NCBI RefSeq assembly: GCF_000153825.1
Contig: NZ_DS022299.1
Location: 2,285,607 to 2,349,606 of the forward strand
DNA length: 64,000 nucleotides
From: Synechococcus sp. RS9916
Lineage (GTDB): Bacteria; Cyanobacteriota; Cyanobacteriia; PCC-6307; Cyanobiaceae
Direction: 5' to 3'
Below the pieces are notes generated by a model. It searched no databases, was not told the DNA's origin, and saw nothing but the letters and a program-made list of their open reading frames with translations. Both the position numbers and the translations under genes were made by a program. This document shows positions 37,901 through 42,455 of the stretch, one piece after another (the stretch's first letter is position 1; each line of letters starts with the position of its first letter).

Positions 37901-39264
37901 CTGAGAACGGCACTGGCGCTTCCTCCATTCCCTCCGTCACCACCGCTGGAGCCGACGGCAATCACGCCCGAACTGGTGCCGGCGTTACCACCACCACCAC
38001 CGATGCTTTGCACCAGGATCCCTGTGGAACCCACATTGGCGCCCCCGTCACTCGCTCCAGTCGTGATGCGTCCACCGGTGAAGGTGAGCGACGCTGAGCC
38101 ACCATTGCCTCCTCCTCCAGCTTCGGACCCGACGGTGGTCAGGCTGGTTTGATTGCCCACAGAACCACCGCCACCACCGACGGCCTGCACCAGGATCCCC
38201 TGGGCGTTGTTGCCGTCAGTGGTGACACTGCCACTGGTCATTACCAGTTCGGCTACTCCTGCATTCCCGCCCACGCCTCCACTTGATCCGCCGAGGTTGG
38301 CGACAGACAGTTCTCCTGTGACAGCGCCGCCGCCGCCTCCCACGCTCTGCACATTGATCCCAGTCACGCTGTCGCCGGTGGCTGAAATGTCGCCCGTGTT
38401 GGTGACCGAAACATTGCCGGCTGTGCCTCCGGTGCCGCCTTGTCCGCCGTAGGTGATCAGGCCGCCTGAGCCCGTAGCGCCGCCTTGGCCGCCCACCGAT
38501 TGAACCAGGATGCCGGAGCCACCAGGCCCTGCGTCATTTTCAGAATTGACCACGATTGAGCCGGCGTTGGTGATCGTGGCGAGCCCGGAATAGCCGCCGT
38601 TGCCGCCGTCACCGCCACCGGTGGAGTACCAGCCTCCGTCGCCGCCGTCACCACCAACGCCACCCACGCTCTGGCTGAGGAGTCCAATGGCGCCGTAGTC
38701 GGTGGAGTCAATCGACACATTGACGCTGACATCACTGTCAACGGTGAGGTTGACGATTTGATTTTGCGACGAGCCTCCTGCACCACCACTGCCGCCACTG
38801 CCGCCGATGCCGGCATTGCCTCCATCGCCGCCGTTGCCGGCTTGGGCTGAAGCGATCCCACCTACGACGTTGTCAAAACCATCGAGGAGGTCGCCACCGT
38901 CCACGGTGATGGAGACACCGCTGCTGAGCACAACCGTGACCGAACCAGGACTGGCGCCCTGGCCACCATTGCCGCCATTGCCAAAGGTGGGACTGTTGCC
39001 TTTGGATCCGGTATCCCCCCCCGAATTTGCACCACCGGATTCCGAGAGGCTCCCTCCCAGCGTGTAGGTGATGGTGGGGCCAGGGTTGCCGGTTCCGTAG
39101 ATGTAAGGAGCTGTGGTGACGGTCCCTGAACCACTACTGCCGTAGAGGTACGTGCCACTACTGCTGCCGATGTTTTCGGTCTGGGCGATCACACGCCCGA
39201 TTGATCCACCAGCTAGCAGCAGGGTGGGCAACACAATCAGGAAGCGCTTGGTGCTTGCTCTCAA
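16924..39264 (-). CDS. Giant autotransporter A (7,446 residues)
   Basis: This 22.3-kb frame is uninterrupted. It starts with TTG 39264, the only start after an in-frame TAA, giving a signal peptide: basic RASTKR, hydrophobic FLIVLPTLLLAGG, and likely cleavage near residue 27. The passenger is a Gly/Ser-rich solenoid with a motif like ALLVQSIGGGGG. Modules recur about every 73 residues in the N-terminal third and about every 51 in the middle; by spacing I estimate over 100 (not counted). Non-repeat features are a Ser-rich stretch near 34711-34840 and a two-Cys segment near 23461-23520. Residues about 7145-7446 are an autotransporter beta-barrel starting KWRTWVNAGG and ending in aromatic EWKF. 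It should be secreted by Sec, inserted by BAM, and displayed as a long fibre. Function is unknown; an adhesive or grazer/phage-shielding role is speculative. Confidence 0.92.
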   Translation of the reverse strand: MRASTKRFLIVLPTLLLAGGSIGRVIAQTENIGSSSGTYLYGSSGSGTVTTAPYIYGTGNPGPTITYTLGGSLSESGGANSGGDTGSKGNSPTFGNGGNGGQGASPGSVTVVLSSGVSITVDGGDLLDGFDNVVGGIASAQAGNGGDGGNAGIGGSGGSGGAGGSSQNQIVNLTVDSDVSVNVSIDSTDYGAIGLLSQSVGGVGGDGGDGGWYSTGGGDGGNGGYSGLATITNAGSIVVNSENDAGPGGSGILVQSVGGQGGATGSGGLITYGGQGGTGGTAGNVSVTNTGDISATGDSVTGINVQSVGGGGGAVTGELSVANLGGSSGGVGGNAGVAELVMTSGSVTTDGNNAQGILVQAVGGGGGSVGNQTSLTTVGSEAGGGGNGGSASLTFTGGRITTGASDGGANVGSTGILVQSIGGGGGNAGTSSGVIAVGSSGGDGGNGGSASAVLSNGSVFTEQDYAGGVVVQSIGGGGGNGGNANSAGAGASVAVGGNAGGGGVGGNVSVGTDSSESGAISLVTLGFQAPGLLVQSIGGSGGTGGSATSVSAGTTASYSLAVGGDGGTGGNAGTVTVGSTDLPFKANVSTLGAYSTGVSINSIGGGGGNGGNAVSGSVSAQSFAVGVGGIGGAAGNGASVTVALEGELQTHGFQAPGLQVQSIGGGGGNGGSSMAISGGAIAAAPSIGGSAGAGGNAGDVTVNFNGPIETRSSYSPGAIVSSIGGGGGTGGSSLSASAGTVSASVAVGGDGGAGGSGGNVSATLAGDITTHGESSPGALIQSVGGGGGAGGSAVSGSMTAGVVSGGVAVALGGDGGSGNSAGSVSLTFSDSSIKTGRSIEGILIGHSPALLVQSVGGGGGQGGSSVSGSVSLSSDGSFSGSFGLGGSGGDGGTGGAVTVSLTNMVLDTLGDYSAGLIAQSIGGGGGQGGSSTSMQASASGGTSVAVGGVVGGSGGTGANASSVSVINSGGSISTRGDFAPGLYVQSVGGGGGSGGSTSTLGLSASSGTSVSGTVSIGGSGGDGGTGGAVTVTNSTRIITTKGEHSPGIVAQSIGGGGGTGGSTTTLNGSAGGSTSVTGGVSLGGAGGSGSSAGDVALTTSGVIVTGNTLRPDLLLPAGAFSYGILAQSVGGGGGAGGSTSSYSLSASSSGDAVTLGADFGGDGGDGGTGGNVSVTVSGSISTVGFQATGLLAQSVGGGGGAGGSTQSLSASGSKNSSSISGSLSVGMGGSGGDGQTAGAVIVEGPSADSVLRISTSGVMALGLNAQSIGGGGGQGGSSMAGSVTVSSSQYSFGASAVEGGSGGTGGTGGSVQIGSSTSSPLRLVVETTGLAADAVLAQSVGGGGGAGGGAVSGGTGGSLSSNMSFGAQGGAGGDSGSVNVFLLGDISTRGVHSSGLIAQSVGGGGGAGGSAISGSTTSDADVDFSFGASVSDGGDGGGGGDAGAVTVAFGGSISTRGIGADGLFIQSIGGGGGRGGAAISSASSSSSPGQSNSNSSGSSSSSTTSNSSTQTSSSGSVSMGFGGNGGNGGDGGSASLQGLRDITVSTRGTNAAAITVQSVGGGGGRGGAAKSTSTTDGNADFSFGVSAASGGDGGSGGAGGSVTMGSSSSPVSAKASTIGNNAIALLLQSVGGGGGIGGSSQSGASGGNLSTSFAMGGDGGNGGSGGAVNLYADGTYITKGTLSHGVLIQSIGGGGGQGGSATANASPNSSANSDFSFGASAGSGGDGGGGGSAGAISGSISGLIRTLGDSAIGFFSQSVGGGGGAGGAVTSSANTGGSNLSASASFAMGGDGGNGGRGGSINLLVPDGLTVLTGDADAGTGHGSHGILLQSIGGGGGQGGAVVSSSNVSTSSSNTSMSFGLSTGDGGDGGYGANSGSVTLGSNATPASLSVETSGDNAMAVFLQSVGGGGGAGGAVNATTSGGNLSASFAMGGDGGVGGTAGAVSLFADGTYLTRGATSHGILLQSVGGGGGQGGAVTANATPVSSDDSANATFSFGASAALSGSGGRGGNGGRVSASLSGAIRTLGDSAIGLFAQSVGGGGGSSGSVTNVADSGGGELSAATTLSMGGAGGSGGSAGAIQVTTPTTLTVITGDSNAGNSEGSGHGSHGILLQSVGGGGGQGGSVVSGTTAGTSTSNSSFSLGATVATSGSGGAGGAGGRVQLGTSNQRTDLQVQTSGDTAHALFLQSIGGGGGAGGSVNSSSAGGNLSASFAFGGPGGNGGTASDVTVYSDGTFITTGHLSHGVLLQSVGGGGGQGGAVTSNADGTGTANSEYSFGASAVTGGNGAGGGWSGDVTASLSGRIVTTGQGSIGLFAQSIAGGGGAGGSVTSNADGGNANVSAATAFSMGGAGGSGGSAGDVTLLAPEPLTVITGDSNRSSGSGAHAILLQSIGGGGGTAGSVLGSNVSASTANSSVSLGASAAVTTDGGNGGNSGDVSIGTASQPARLNLVTAGDNAHALFLQSVGGGGGSTGTVNSGNTSGNLSASFSMGGAGGDGGQSGRVSAYIDGTLITTGDNSHGVLLQSVGGGGGQGGAVTSNVDSDTTTTIESIYTFGLSVDEDSDADGGNGGLGQQLRGEVTGNVITRGDQSVGVLIQSIGGGGGAGGSVIKTSDSDQASYASSMTTTMGSDGGSGGNGGRVNFSHGRNDSLTVLTSGEASPAVLLQSIGGGGGQAGTVIAKATRSTTTTSLGGGGGDAGAIQVSLGELLIQTSGNNSPGLTLQSIGGGGGAASHTIDDVQNGLVNVNVALGSAGGDGGEGQALSFSSEGGRILTSGAASTALMLQTLGGGGGLATTVAAGTTRSVIDLEGQIGGSGGSGGNAGSINATNSTNLLTTGVNAIGLYAQSIGGGGGGASVSIADAEQRTAVRGSLQIGGSGGSGGSGGDGGSVNLNNSGTIVTTGMQSHGLFGQSIGGGGGRIAIAGGGNSLLNNASVLLGGSGGDGGNSGAVAITNSGSIEVRGEGSYGLGAQSLGGGGGSVSSTSALNLKLGTRGGSGGDAANISITNSAPISTQGPDGIAISALSIGGGGGDAGMTSGSISLGASNGGNGNAGTITITNSGAISTSGINATGVVARSIGGGGGRVTGSVSNSAIQLGNSGGSSGDGGAITITNRGTITTNRRNSAAIAISSIGGGGGEAASNYSTATLGSNDASGDAGAIALTNSATLITEGIDSPALVVQSIGGGGGGVDQITAAAQLGSQAANGSQRGGELQLTNSADLQTERSFAPILMAQSLGGGGGHVSSVGGSATLGSLYSDAGTTLDGASIQLTSKGDLLINKGDYSPALMVQSVGGGGGWVGPVSGALQAGASNSSGSMLGGSINATNQATVVVSGNYSGAISLQSIGGGGGAAGSVVGQANLGSTASSGEQSSGVITFSNRGSILSTGEHSPLINVQSIGAGGGSAGEIGAGNSPIQLGAITLNGSGDGGAVSVTQTGKELISRGNNSAVLRVQSIGGGGGSIASLQTAVTLGGSGTGSGSGGEVSVTNRGLLESHGRNAIGLLAQSIGGGGGIAGLSAGDSITLGGSLSGSGGSVNVTNRGAITTLGINSAALLAQSIGGGGGTVATAGGARTQLGGGNTRNASSDRVSVTNSSTLQTGANGSPALMAQSIAGGGGFIAETSRQSTDTPFSVHLGSTRVGNAEGGMVQLRNSGERLVTLGEISPALVVQSIGGGGGWSLLLSTADAQLGAQAGTTLQGGAVNITNASAISTAGDSSAGAVIQSIGGGGGVVGNAGDSIALGASQVSGTLSAGGVSTTQNGSVITLGKQAAGLVVQSIGGGGGLGASTLGSVQLGQTNSRGSGLSDAGAVRFTGSGDTIQTSGLNAPALVVQSIASGGGWLGSVIGSAVLGSSGAASGTAGAVTVTSEHTQIATEGRNSTALLVQSIGGGGGYTGLTLGDDLVLGANQQGANPGGDVTVTNRSTITTLGLNAAGLMAQSVGGGGGTSATAAGSSIAIGASGSGQANAGNVTVTNQSVIQTAGKGSAALIAQSIAGGGGFISEANGNEDYNLTFGATGNVTGNAGAVTVTSTAAQLSTRGDNAPVFTAQSIGGGGGYALVNAGNRAQTRLGTNGSDGNSSGGNVAVTNRSDLLALGDNSAALTVQSIGGGGGVMASAGGSLQLGATDLGATARGGGITVTNRAAIETQGVTSPAVLVQSIGGGGGSASGSGGTSAQLGTTNSTARTGVSGGDITVNSQGATITTRGQGSAGLVVQSLGGGGGRLGLSNSPSTLGGSSLQTSNGGDVEVSNRANITTLNGGSSALVVQSLAGGGGIIGLTEGTSLQMGGSDLAIANAGAVTLSNSGDLRSFGRSSALLTAQSIGGGGGFTTIANNPVFARTITLGSQGVSDGNAGDVEISNSGRLVSTGTSSSALVVQSIGAGGGIARRLGEKTLDFDLQLGSNDTLDGAGGSISVTNTGAVVTTGDYARPLLAQSIGGGGGWITAEVDASTNALLGATDNNGNTSGGSVSITNRADLTSTGAGAAALVGQSIGGGGGVVGNQAGALSMGSVRGSGRASGGAVTILNTATLATQGNDAPAAFAQSIGGGGGRANNLAGALQMGIVQTTDSLVANGASVSLTNEGARVLTTGQNSGGLIAQSIGGGGGYAGSQTREGLSLGRLGGGTDLISLNDTYVISGGDVSLINTATVTTAGIQSPGLLAQSVGGGGGVAGRLGNDVLRFGMQGAATANSGDVSVSNSGPVATTLRGSSALVAQSIAGGGGFASASDSPAITLGAVQASRATAGSVSVTNTNTLTTLGTGSVALLAQSVGGGGGFLSDVSRSNDQGSGTVLNLGATSSDNSTAGSINVTNSGTRVSTRGDGASALLVQSVGGGGGWTSFDGNQIANGQFGQRGGSGASGGALNIRTSGNVLTLGDDAQGLRLQSIGGGGGASSASINTLRLGSTEAAGDLSGGSITVTNSGTVVTRGANAAAIAVLSLGGGGGTLFGSVDTQADLGASEATGANSNLSGGSVSATNQGAGAFTEGNNAPAMVIQSIGGGGGMVDTVQGAVHLGSSSSAGLQRGGAIAISNDADLQTTGNNSGGLIAQSIGGGGGFTALSSLAGRGEHLILGAALASSNSSASGELTLANTGQIITTGDAAPGLVAQSVGGGGGAVQGLGQASTTRLQLGAKTAINASAGALTLSPIRGLIATAGNRSAAAVIQSIGGGGGWALVDSSTSSNLGSTALTGGSGGAINLIMRGTAQTTGEVSPGVVVQSVGGGGGFAGNTTGTGTLGSRRSSGALDISGSSGLLYPVACPIGSCPEAPVEQALLVDLQGSVTTAGSTSPVLLVQAIGGGGGRLGSVGGDATLGMQDAIGSANGGSIRMISNAGASLSSQGNNSAALMVQSIGGGGGSVNNVGGTLQLGSNGIGDSQGGSITLNGPFQAITLGEESPGVVLQSIGGGGGYASEVAGRSIELGTLSVGDTSAAAVRAISANWQISTEGNNSPGLTLQSIGGGGGVAFTSSASVRMGSKAIGNTSAGLVTLVSKGSSRIQTLGTSSPAVIAQSVGGGGGYVGGDGQGVAAVVRLGSNYRQLGSSGALDLTISRGTRLITSGEESQGVIVQSIGGGGGFTSQNALRMRLGMEGGRGNAGDVTVDNQGTVITLGDRSEGVIAQSIGGGGGTAGSSLSSLVMGAANASGDAGAVVVNNRNGRIQTSGAYSIGVVAQSVGGGGGRVGQASGTMTLGSNDGGGDGGEVTINNANGVIATRGAYAPAYLMQSVGGGGGQVGLGDSNGSGTVVLGGGTEGTYGSGGTLTLVNAGGTLQAEGPFSPGVIHQSIGGGGGWIGNVPEGQVALGGHTTDTSTGADLTLALPFEVLTVGDNSPGVVLQSIGGGGGVVADVGGSVAIGGDVKAGVDASGGSLNYTQLRRSVTTLGDDSPGVVLQSIGGGGGLMGAVNGSVTVGTVSAVRSDVSAGAISASSAAPVTTTGVSSPGVTLQSFGGSGGLVGSAPTSVRVGGDGRGNSSAGAIDFTNTGAVVTTGANSSGVVLQSIGGGGIYTTSSGRATVALGGSVVGQNGSGAINFTNRGSIRTGGTNSAAIVAQSIGGGGGAVFAEPGSTATTVSLGGTTATSNQAATVTLNIQDALNTFGDGSPAVLAQSIGGGGGYAPLTSRAAQVGATTSIGLDGAAVDIVMRANATTHGAASDGVIAQSIGGGGGLVGSTTNSLILGAGSGGHGDAAAVSVRSSQTITTTGEQSIGIAAQSIGAGGGRGGEASGSVTLGADGARGNAAAVTLNLTSLALGNDGSIVTTGAQSPAFVVQSIGGGGGLVFPNTNITSGDLLLGGGNSGTQGRGDGITFTAGRRSRVITTGEGSSGLAYQTIGGGGGYAGNSSANAQLGGTYRGLSSGADLSLSSQVATATSGSNASAMLMQSIGGGGGRVGNIGGNAGLGGSADTVTANSGSLDGHGGALDLTINTALTSSGDRSTTLRAQSIGGGGGVAGSVGGNAALGGLGNGDRSGGTIQLSVDNTVGAGGDHATAIQVQSLGGGGGAVGVVAGDLNLGRISDDLHNGDANAGALSLNLTEGANVFSSGFNSPALIAQSIGGSGGFAASTGGTVQLGSGGLGSRNSEATGSPITWSNAGRISTSGDLSPAVVLQSIGGGGGYTTGGSSVSFSAAGHAGTSTSSGDIEATNTGIISTTGDNSFGVLLQTIGGGGGVAGSSTGAVSLNNTNANSSSGNITFTNSGLISSRGSKAHALIAQTIAGGGGFVFGGVSKDSSETLLDSPTGRSGDITINNSGTISASGTNAVALLFQNATGGAYLYQNPDGHVSAITEGAIDGVAPAGEVIVLNTGTIISSGTGGVGITKSTNGIQHGNLRVDNAKGATIQGGNGPDASAIHLSTIEVERINNRGWIIGGDVGTSPAITGEGGPDEIKNWGIISGDVLIPGLTKNIYNAPGARLEAELVDANGNVTLVQRGLINPKGPYRIGDLNVKANYTTGLTSLYEADLVLRSGETDNLTTHYRADLNGTVELLANQVGQAMPGTFISDGIVNAQEGITIGDLKLIAPQSAVASFGFDLIENRTDLAFKYTVDYTPKGLDPNSTAVGKAVNTIQAAGSTSAFNSTAALIFAQETTKELNSLYRQLSGATSAAFPQVALATGQAFQAEVNETLDSAVLSQLQRCILNVQSLKPGDTYTGDPADCGKWRTWVNAGGSDATTPGSGSSEQSGYSTNAFNTSVGADTLVGDNTLIGIAGRFDNLWTTTTEPTTFGKTEGWSGMLYAKQRLTPSTWLSGSFSAGGFSTDITRQVNIPGYPSTEQGSSSSTAIGGSLRLSHLIATGNQGSLTPSLGLSWLQLNQAQYSETTTSNNTAYVQPGNPLIKTPNPGKASYALTYDAATYNSIPLELGLSYKQPFKAGSTTLIPRISLGYAWDLGDTNRALTARFNSAPKGSFTVDGTPAPSSWFNVGLGLDLAINDRFSIYINGLGQLSPSSTQSINYGGGLEWKF
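16927..18440 (-). repeat. Near-identical 3' end shared with giant gene B (copy 1)
   Basis: This 1.5-kb stretch encodes the pre-barrel linker and barrel. It aligns without gaps to 42763-44277 with only scattered base differences; for example three in the first 170 bases I compared. Similarity falls sharply upstream of the SLYEADL codons and at the last few codons (EWKF against RWSF). Confidence 0.85.
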
Positions 39265-39322
39265 ACCAAACGCCAGTGCTTACTTACTGGACGCTAGGGA
39301 GTGTTCAATTTGCTGCAGGAGT

Positions 39323-39335
39323 CTTAATGATTAAG
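39323..39335. promoter_or_regulatory. Palindromic site CTTAATGATTAAG in divergent gap
   Basis: A perfect inverted repeat with 6-bp arms around one central base lies midway between giant gene A and the UDP-glucuronate decarboxylase gene. Such a site can bind a dimeric regulator and could control both genes. No clear sigma-70 promoter pair was found in the 106-bp gap. The role is inferred. Confidence 0.35.
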
Positions 39336-39370
39336 TTGCCTCGATAAGCTCAGGCCAATGCTTGTTTGCT

Positions 39371-40312
39371 ATGCCCGCTGGTCCTGTTCGCAACTTAGTA
39401 ACCGGCGGTGCGGGTTTTCTTGGATCACATCTCGTTGATCGCTTAATGCATGCCGGTGAAGAGGTGTTGTGTCTCGATAACTATTTCACTGGACGTAAGG
39501 CAAATATCGCCCAGTGGATTGGCCATCCCCGCTTTGAGTTGATCCGTCACGACGTCACTGAGCCGATCAAGCTCGAGGTGGATCGCATTTGGCATTTGGC
39601 CTGTCCAGCTTCACCGATTCACTACCAGACCAATCCGGTGAAGACGGCTAAAACGAGTTTTCTCGGCACCTACAACATGCTGGGCTTGGCCCGCAGGGTG
39701 AAGGCACGGCTTTTGTTGGCCTCCACCAGTGAGGTGTATGGCGATCCAGAGCTTCATCCTCAGCCCGAAATGTATCGCGGCTGTGTGAATACGATTGGCC
39801 CGCGAGCGTGTTACGACGAGGGAAAACGCATCGCTGAAACCCTCTGCTTTGATTACCGGCGCATGCATGGCAGCGAAATTCGCATTGCCCGCATCTTCAA
39901 TACCTACGGCCCGCGCATGCTCGCCGATGACGGCCGTGTGGTGAGCAATTTCATTGTGCAAGCACTGCGCAATGAGCCGCTGACGCTTTATGGCGATGGA
40001 AGTCAAACCCGTTCGTTTTGCTACGTCGACGATTTGATCGAAGGGTTGATCCGTTTGATGAATGGGGATCACATTGGGCCGATCAATCTGGGGAATCCCA
40101 ATGAGTTCACGATCCGCCAGCTGGCAGAGCAGGTGCGAAGCCGAATCAATCCAGATCTGCCGCTGATGGAAGAACCTCTTCCTGCCGATGATCCACGCCA
40201 GCGTCGACCCGATATCGGTCTGGCTCAACGTGAGCTGGGTTGGACCCCTTCGGTTGCTTTAGAGCAGGGCTTGGATCCCACAATTCGTTGGTTTCGCCAG
40301 CTGCTGAGCTGA
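39371..40312 (+). CDS. uxs: UDP-glucuronate decarboxylase (UDP-xylose synthase)
   Basis: The frame can open at TTG 39362, but ATG 39371 places the Rossmann loop at the normal distance (313 residues). It has the NAD-binding TGGAGFLGS (11-19), the UXS signature region around [17 protein letters not shown] (80-96), [19 protein letters not shown] (118-127) with the catalytic Thr/Ser and Glu, and ACYDEGKR with catalytic Tyr148 and Lys152. It is a short-chain-dehydrogenase-fold enzyme converting UDP-glucuronate to UDP-xylose, a precursor for surface glycans. It is divergent from giant gene A and 25 bp upstream of the YdcF-family gene, so probably cotranscribed with it. GC-rich, like housekeeping genes. 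Confidence 0.93.
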   Translation: MPAGPVRNLVTGGAGFLGSHLVDRLMHAGEEVLCLDNYFTGRKANIAQWIGHPRFELIRHDVTEPIKLEVDRIWHLACPASPIHYQTNPVKTAKTSFLGTYNMLGLARRVKARLLLASTSEVYGDPELHPQPEMYRGCVNTIGPRACYDEGKRIAETLCFDYRRMHGSEIRIARIFNTYGPRMLADDGRVVSNFIVQALRNEPLTLYGDGSQTRSFCYVDDLIEGLIRLMNGDHIGPINLGNPNEFTIRQLAEQVRSRINPDLPLMEEPLPADDPRQRRPDIGLAQRELGWTPSVALEQGLDPTIRWFRQLLS

Positions 40313-40337
40313 CGCACCGGATTTTGGCCTGCAGTTG

Positions 40338-41123
40338 ATGAGTTATCTACTCAGCAAAATCCTGCCTCTGGCGATGCTGCCGCTCGGCTTCAGTTTAATC
40401 CTGCTGCTGGTGGGGTTGATCGGGCGCCGGCGTTGGCCGGTGATCGTTGCAGTGGTGTTGCTTTGGGTGTCGTCTCTGGGCATCGTTAGTCAACTGCTGT
40501 GGCGTTGGTTGGAATCACCATGGCAAAGGCAGTTGGTCTCTGCTGCATCCAAGGCTGATGCGATTGTGGTGCTCAGTGGAGCTCGGCACCCTGCCCCTGG
40601 TGCTTCCCAGGTTAGTGAGTGGCACGATCCAGACCGTTTCCTTACTGGTGTGGATCTCTTTCGTGCTGGCAAAGCACCGCGATTGCTGTTCACCGGAGGA
40701 GCCAGTCCATTTCTGCCTGGTCAGCCACCGGAAGGGTCTTTGTATTTGAAGGAGGCAGCGGCGTTGGGAGTTCCCACTGCTGCAATGGCCAGCACTCCCC
40801 CGGTGGTGAATACAGCGGAGGAAGCTGTTGCGATCCGCCGGCTTTTGATGGCTGGATCAGGGTCTCAGCTCTCTGATCAGGATGCTTCTTCTGGGCGTAT
40901 CATCCTGGTGACCAGTGCTTTTCACATGCGCCGCGCTCAGCGCTTGTTTGAGCGTCAGGGGTTGGTGGTGCAGCCCTTCCCTGTTGATTTTCAAGCTCGT
41001 GGCCGTTGGGCAGGTGCCGTGTGGACCGATCCCACCCAGTGGTTGCCGACTGCTAGGGCCTTGGACGACAGCTCCCGCGCGATGCGGGAGCTGCTGGGCC
41101 GAGTTGTCTATCAATCTTGGTAA
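40338..41123 (+). CDS. YdcF/ElyC/SanA-family (DUF218) membrane protein
   Basis: ATG 40338 is preferred over the TTG one codon earlier (261 residues). Two membrane segments lie near residues 6-29 and 33-54, followed by a soluble domain with ADAIVVLSGARHP, APRLLFTGGASPF, NTAEEAVAIRRLL and TSAFHMRRAQRLFE. These are the conserved blocks of DUF218 proteins such as E. coli ElyC and SanA, which affect envelope and peptidoglycan precursor handling. The biochemical activity of the family is not settled. It ends 9 bp before the convergent YadA-like gene and has a strong inverted repeat near its end. Confidence 0.85.
   Translation: MSYLLSKILPLAMLPLGFSLILLLVGLIGRRRWPVIVAVVLLWVSSLGIVSQLLWRWLESPWQRQLVSAASKADAIVVLSGARHPAPGASQVSEWHDPDRFLTGVDLFRAGKAPRLLFTGGASPFLPGQPPEGSLYLKEAAALGVPTAAMASTPPVVNTAEEAVAIRRLLMAGSGSQLSDQDASSGRIILVTSAFHMRRAQRLFERQGLVVQPFPVDFQARGRWAGAVWTDPTQWLPTARALDDSSRAMRELLGRVVYQSW
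41069..41093. other. 10-bp perfect inverted repeat at end of YdcF gene
   Basis: CAGCTCCCGC and GCGGGAGCTG flank a 5-base loop GCGAT inside the last codons of the YdcF-family gene. The stem is GC-rich but no T-run follows on either strand, so it is not a classic terminator. It sits where two convergent transcripts meet and might slow or protect their 3' ends. Confidence 0.35.
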
Positions 41124-41132
41124 GAGATGGTT

Positions 41133-42455
41133 TTATTGACCTGAGGTAACGGTTGTTGTGGCCATCACCTTGGGTGCTGTCATCCCTGTAGCAAGAGCTT
41201 CCAGTTGGTTCAGCCGTTGTTGAAGGCTGTCCAGCTGATAGGCCAGCTCTGCGTTTTTAGTCTCGACGTCCTTCAGTTTGGATTGCAGCTGTGCATTGGT
41301 TTGGTTGTTGTTTGAGGGGGTGATTGTTCCCAGCTTGAACACAAAGCCTGCGCGTCCTGCCACGGTGTCGAGGCTGCCCTGGCCGTAATCGCTGGATCCC
41401 CCAAACAACACCGAACCGCCTGCATTGAAAGAAAGTCGTTCGTTCAGGCGTGCTGCGCAACCAACGCCCATTGCGTAGCGGCTGCTGTATCCCCCGGTGC
41501 CAACACCACAGGAGAAGGGGGCATCGTCGGAGACGGTGGGCAGAGAAGAAAGAGCAGCTGACAGTGCTGCCGCGCCGGCAACGCCGGAGCCGAGGGCATT
41601 CACATCATCTTGAAGGTCGTTGATTGACTGGCTGTTCTTTTTGATTGCCGCTGTGTTGTCGTTGATTGAACGGGTGTTGCGTTGAATGTCGACTGTGTGT
41701 TGGTCAAGCTGGCCTTGTACGCTCACGCCATTGATTTGAAGGTCAGAGCCTTCGGTGATGTTGATTGGAATTTTCTTTCCTTCTGCATCGGTGGCGTAGA
41801 GCTTTTGAACACCATTTGACTCAACGGTGACTAAGGAGTTCTCGCCAATGTGAACTTCTTCGTCGCCGTCTGCATTGATTTTGCGGCTCACCATACTCTT
41901 GCCGCCAACCGAGAGGCCTTCGCTGTCGATTACCGCAATGGATGAATCTCCGCTTCCACCAAGTACCACCTTGGAAGGGTCGGAACTTGTGCATTCGTCA
42001 GAAGACGTTGTGCAGGTTTTTTGGACGATATCGTCGAGAATTGTTGGATACTCGATAAACATTGGGCTTCCGCCCGATGGAAGGCCGTCGATAGTTGTAT
42101 AGCCCTCAAACTTTTCTGTTTTGATGTCCCAAACTCTGATTTTTCTCTCTGCTTGTCCTCCAGGCGGTTCCAGGAAGTAAATTTTCCCGTTCTTTGTGTT
42201 AACTGTGTAATCAGAAGCACCGAAGGTGTTTAGCGAGCTGTTTGGAAAAATATTTTCGTAGACTTGTGTGGCAACTCCGTCAGTGCCCATTTTGTAGAGG
42301 TCGAGCCTCGAGCTGCCTCCTGGGGGTGTGACGGTGGTAACGAAATAGCCTATGCCGCTACCAGTTGCGTCGACGGTGCTCTCTGCGTTTGCGGGTGACT
42401 GAAGGCTTAGTGCGGTTGCTATTGCTGCACAGCTTGCTGCCAGTAGCTTTTTCAT
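41133..42455 (-). CDS. YadA-anchor-like outer-membrane protein with C-terminal coiled coil
   Basis: GTG 42485 is possible, but ATG 42455 gives a classic signal peptide, MKKLLAASCAAIATALSLQS, with cleavage after SPANA (440 residues). Residues about 32-180 are beta-rich, with GYFVTTVTPPGG, KIYFLEPPGG and IRVWDIKTEKFEGYT, like a beta-propeller or seven-blade start; a Cys pair lies at 148/155. Residues 250-285 form a helical stalk (DIQRNTRSINDNTAAIKKNS). Then LGSGVAGAAALSAALSSLP leads into a four-strand YadA-like anchor (about 289-376). Unusually, a coiled coil follows the anchor (385-423: LQSKLKDVETKNAELAYQLD and beyond). Likely a trimeric outer-membrane adhesin-like protein. Function unknown. 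Confidence 0.75.
   Translation of the reverse strand: MKKLLAASCAAIATALSLQSPANAESTVDATGSGIGYFVTTVTPPGGSSRLDLYKMGTDGVATQVYENIFPNSSLNTFGASDYTVNTKNGKIYFLEPPGGQAERKIRVWDIKTEKFEGYTTIDGLPSGGSPMFIEYPTILDDIVQKTCTTSSDECTSSDPSKVVLGGSGDSSIAVIDSEGLSVGGKSMVSRKINADGDEEVHIGENSLVTVESNGVQKLYATDAEGKKIPINITEGSDLQINGVSVQGQLDQHTVDIQRNTRSINDNTAAIKKNSQSINDLQDDVNALGSGVAGAAALSAALSSLPTVSDDAPFSCGVGTGGYSSRYAMGVGCAARLNERLSFNAGGSVLFGGSSDYGQGSLDTVAGRAGFVFKLGTITPSNNNQTNAQLQSKLKDVETKNAELAYQLDSLQQRLNQLEALATGMTAPKVMATTTVTSGQ

Noticed and set aside
16924..39264. PE_PGRS-like protein
   Set aside because: The Gly-rich look is similar, but there is no PE domain and the barrel and signal peptide show a Gram-negative autotransporter.
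41069..41093. Rho-independent terminator
   Set aside because: The stem is strong but no T-run follows on either strand and it lies within coding sequence.
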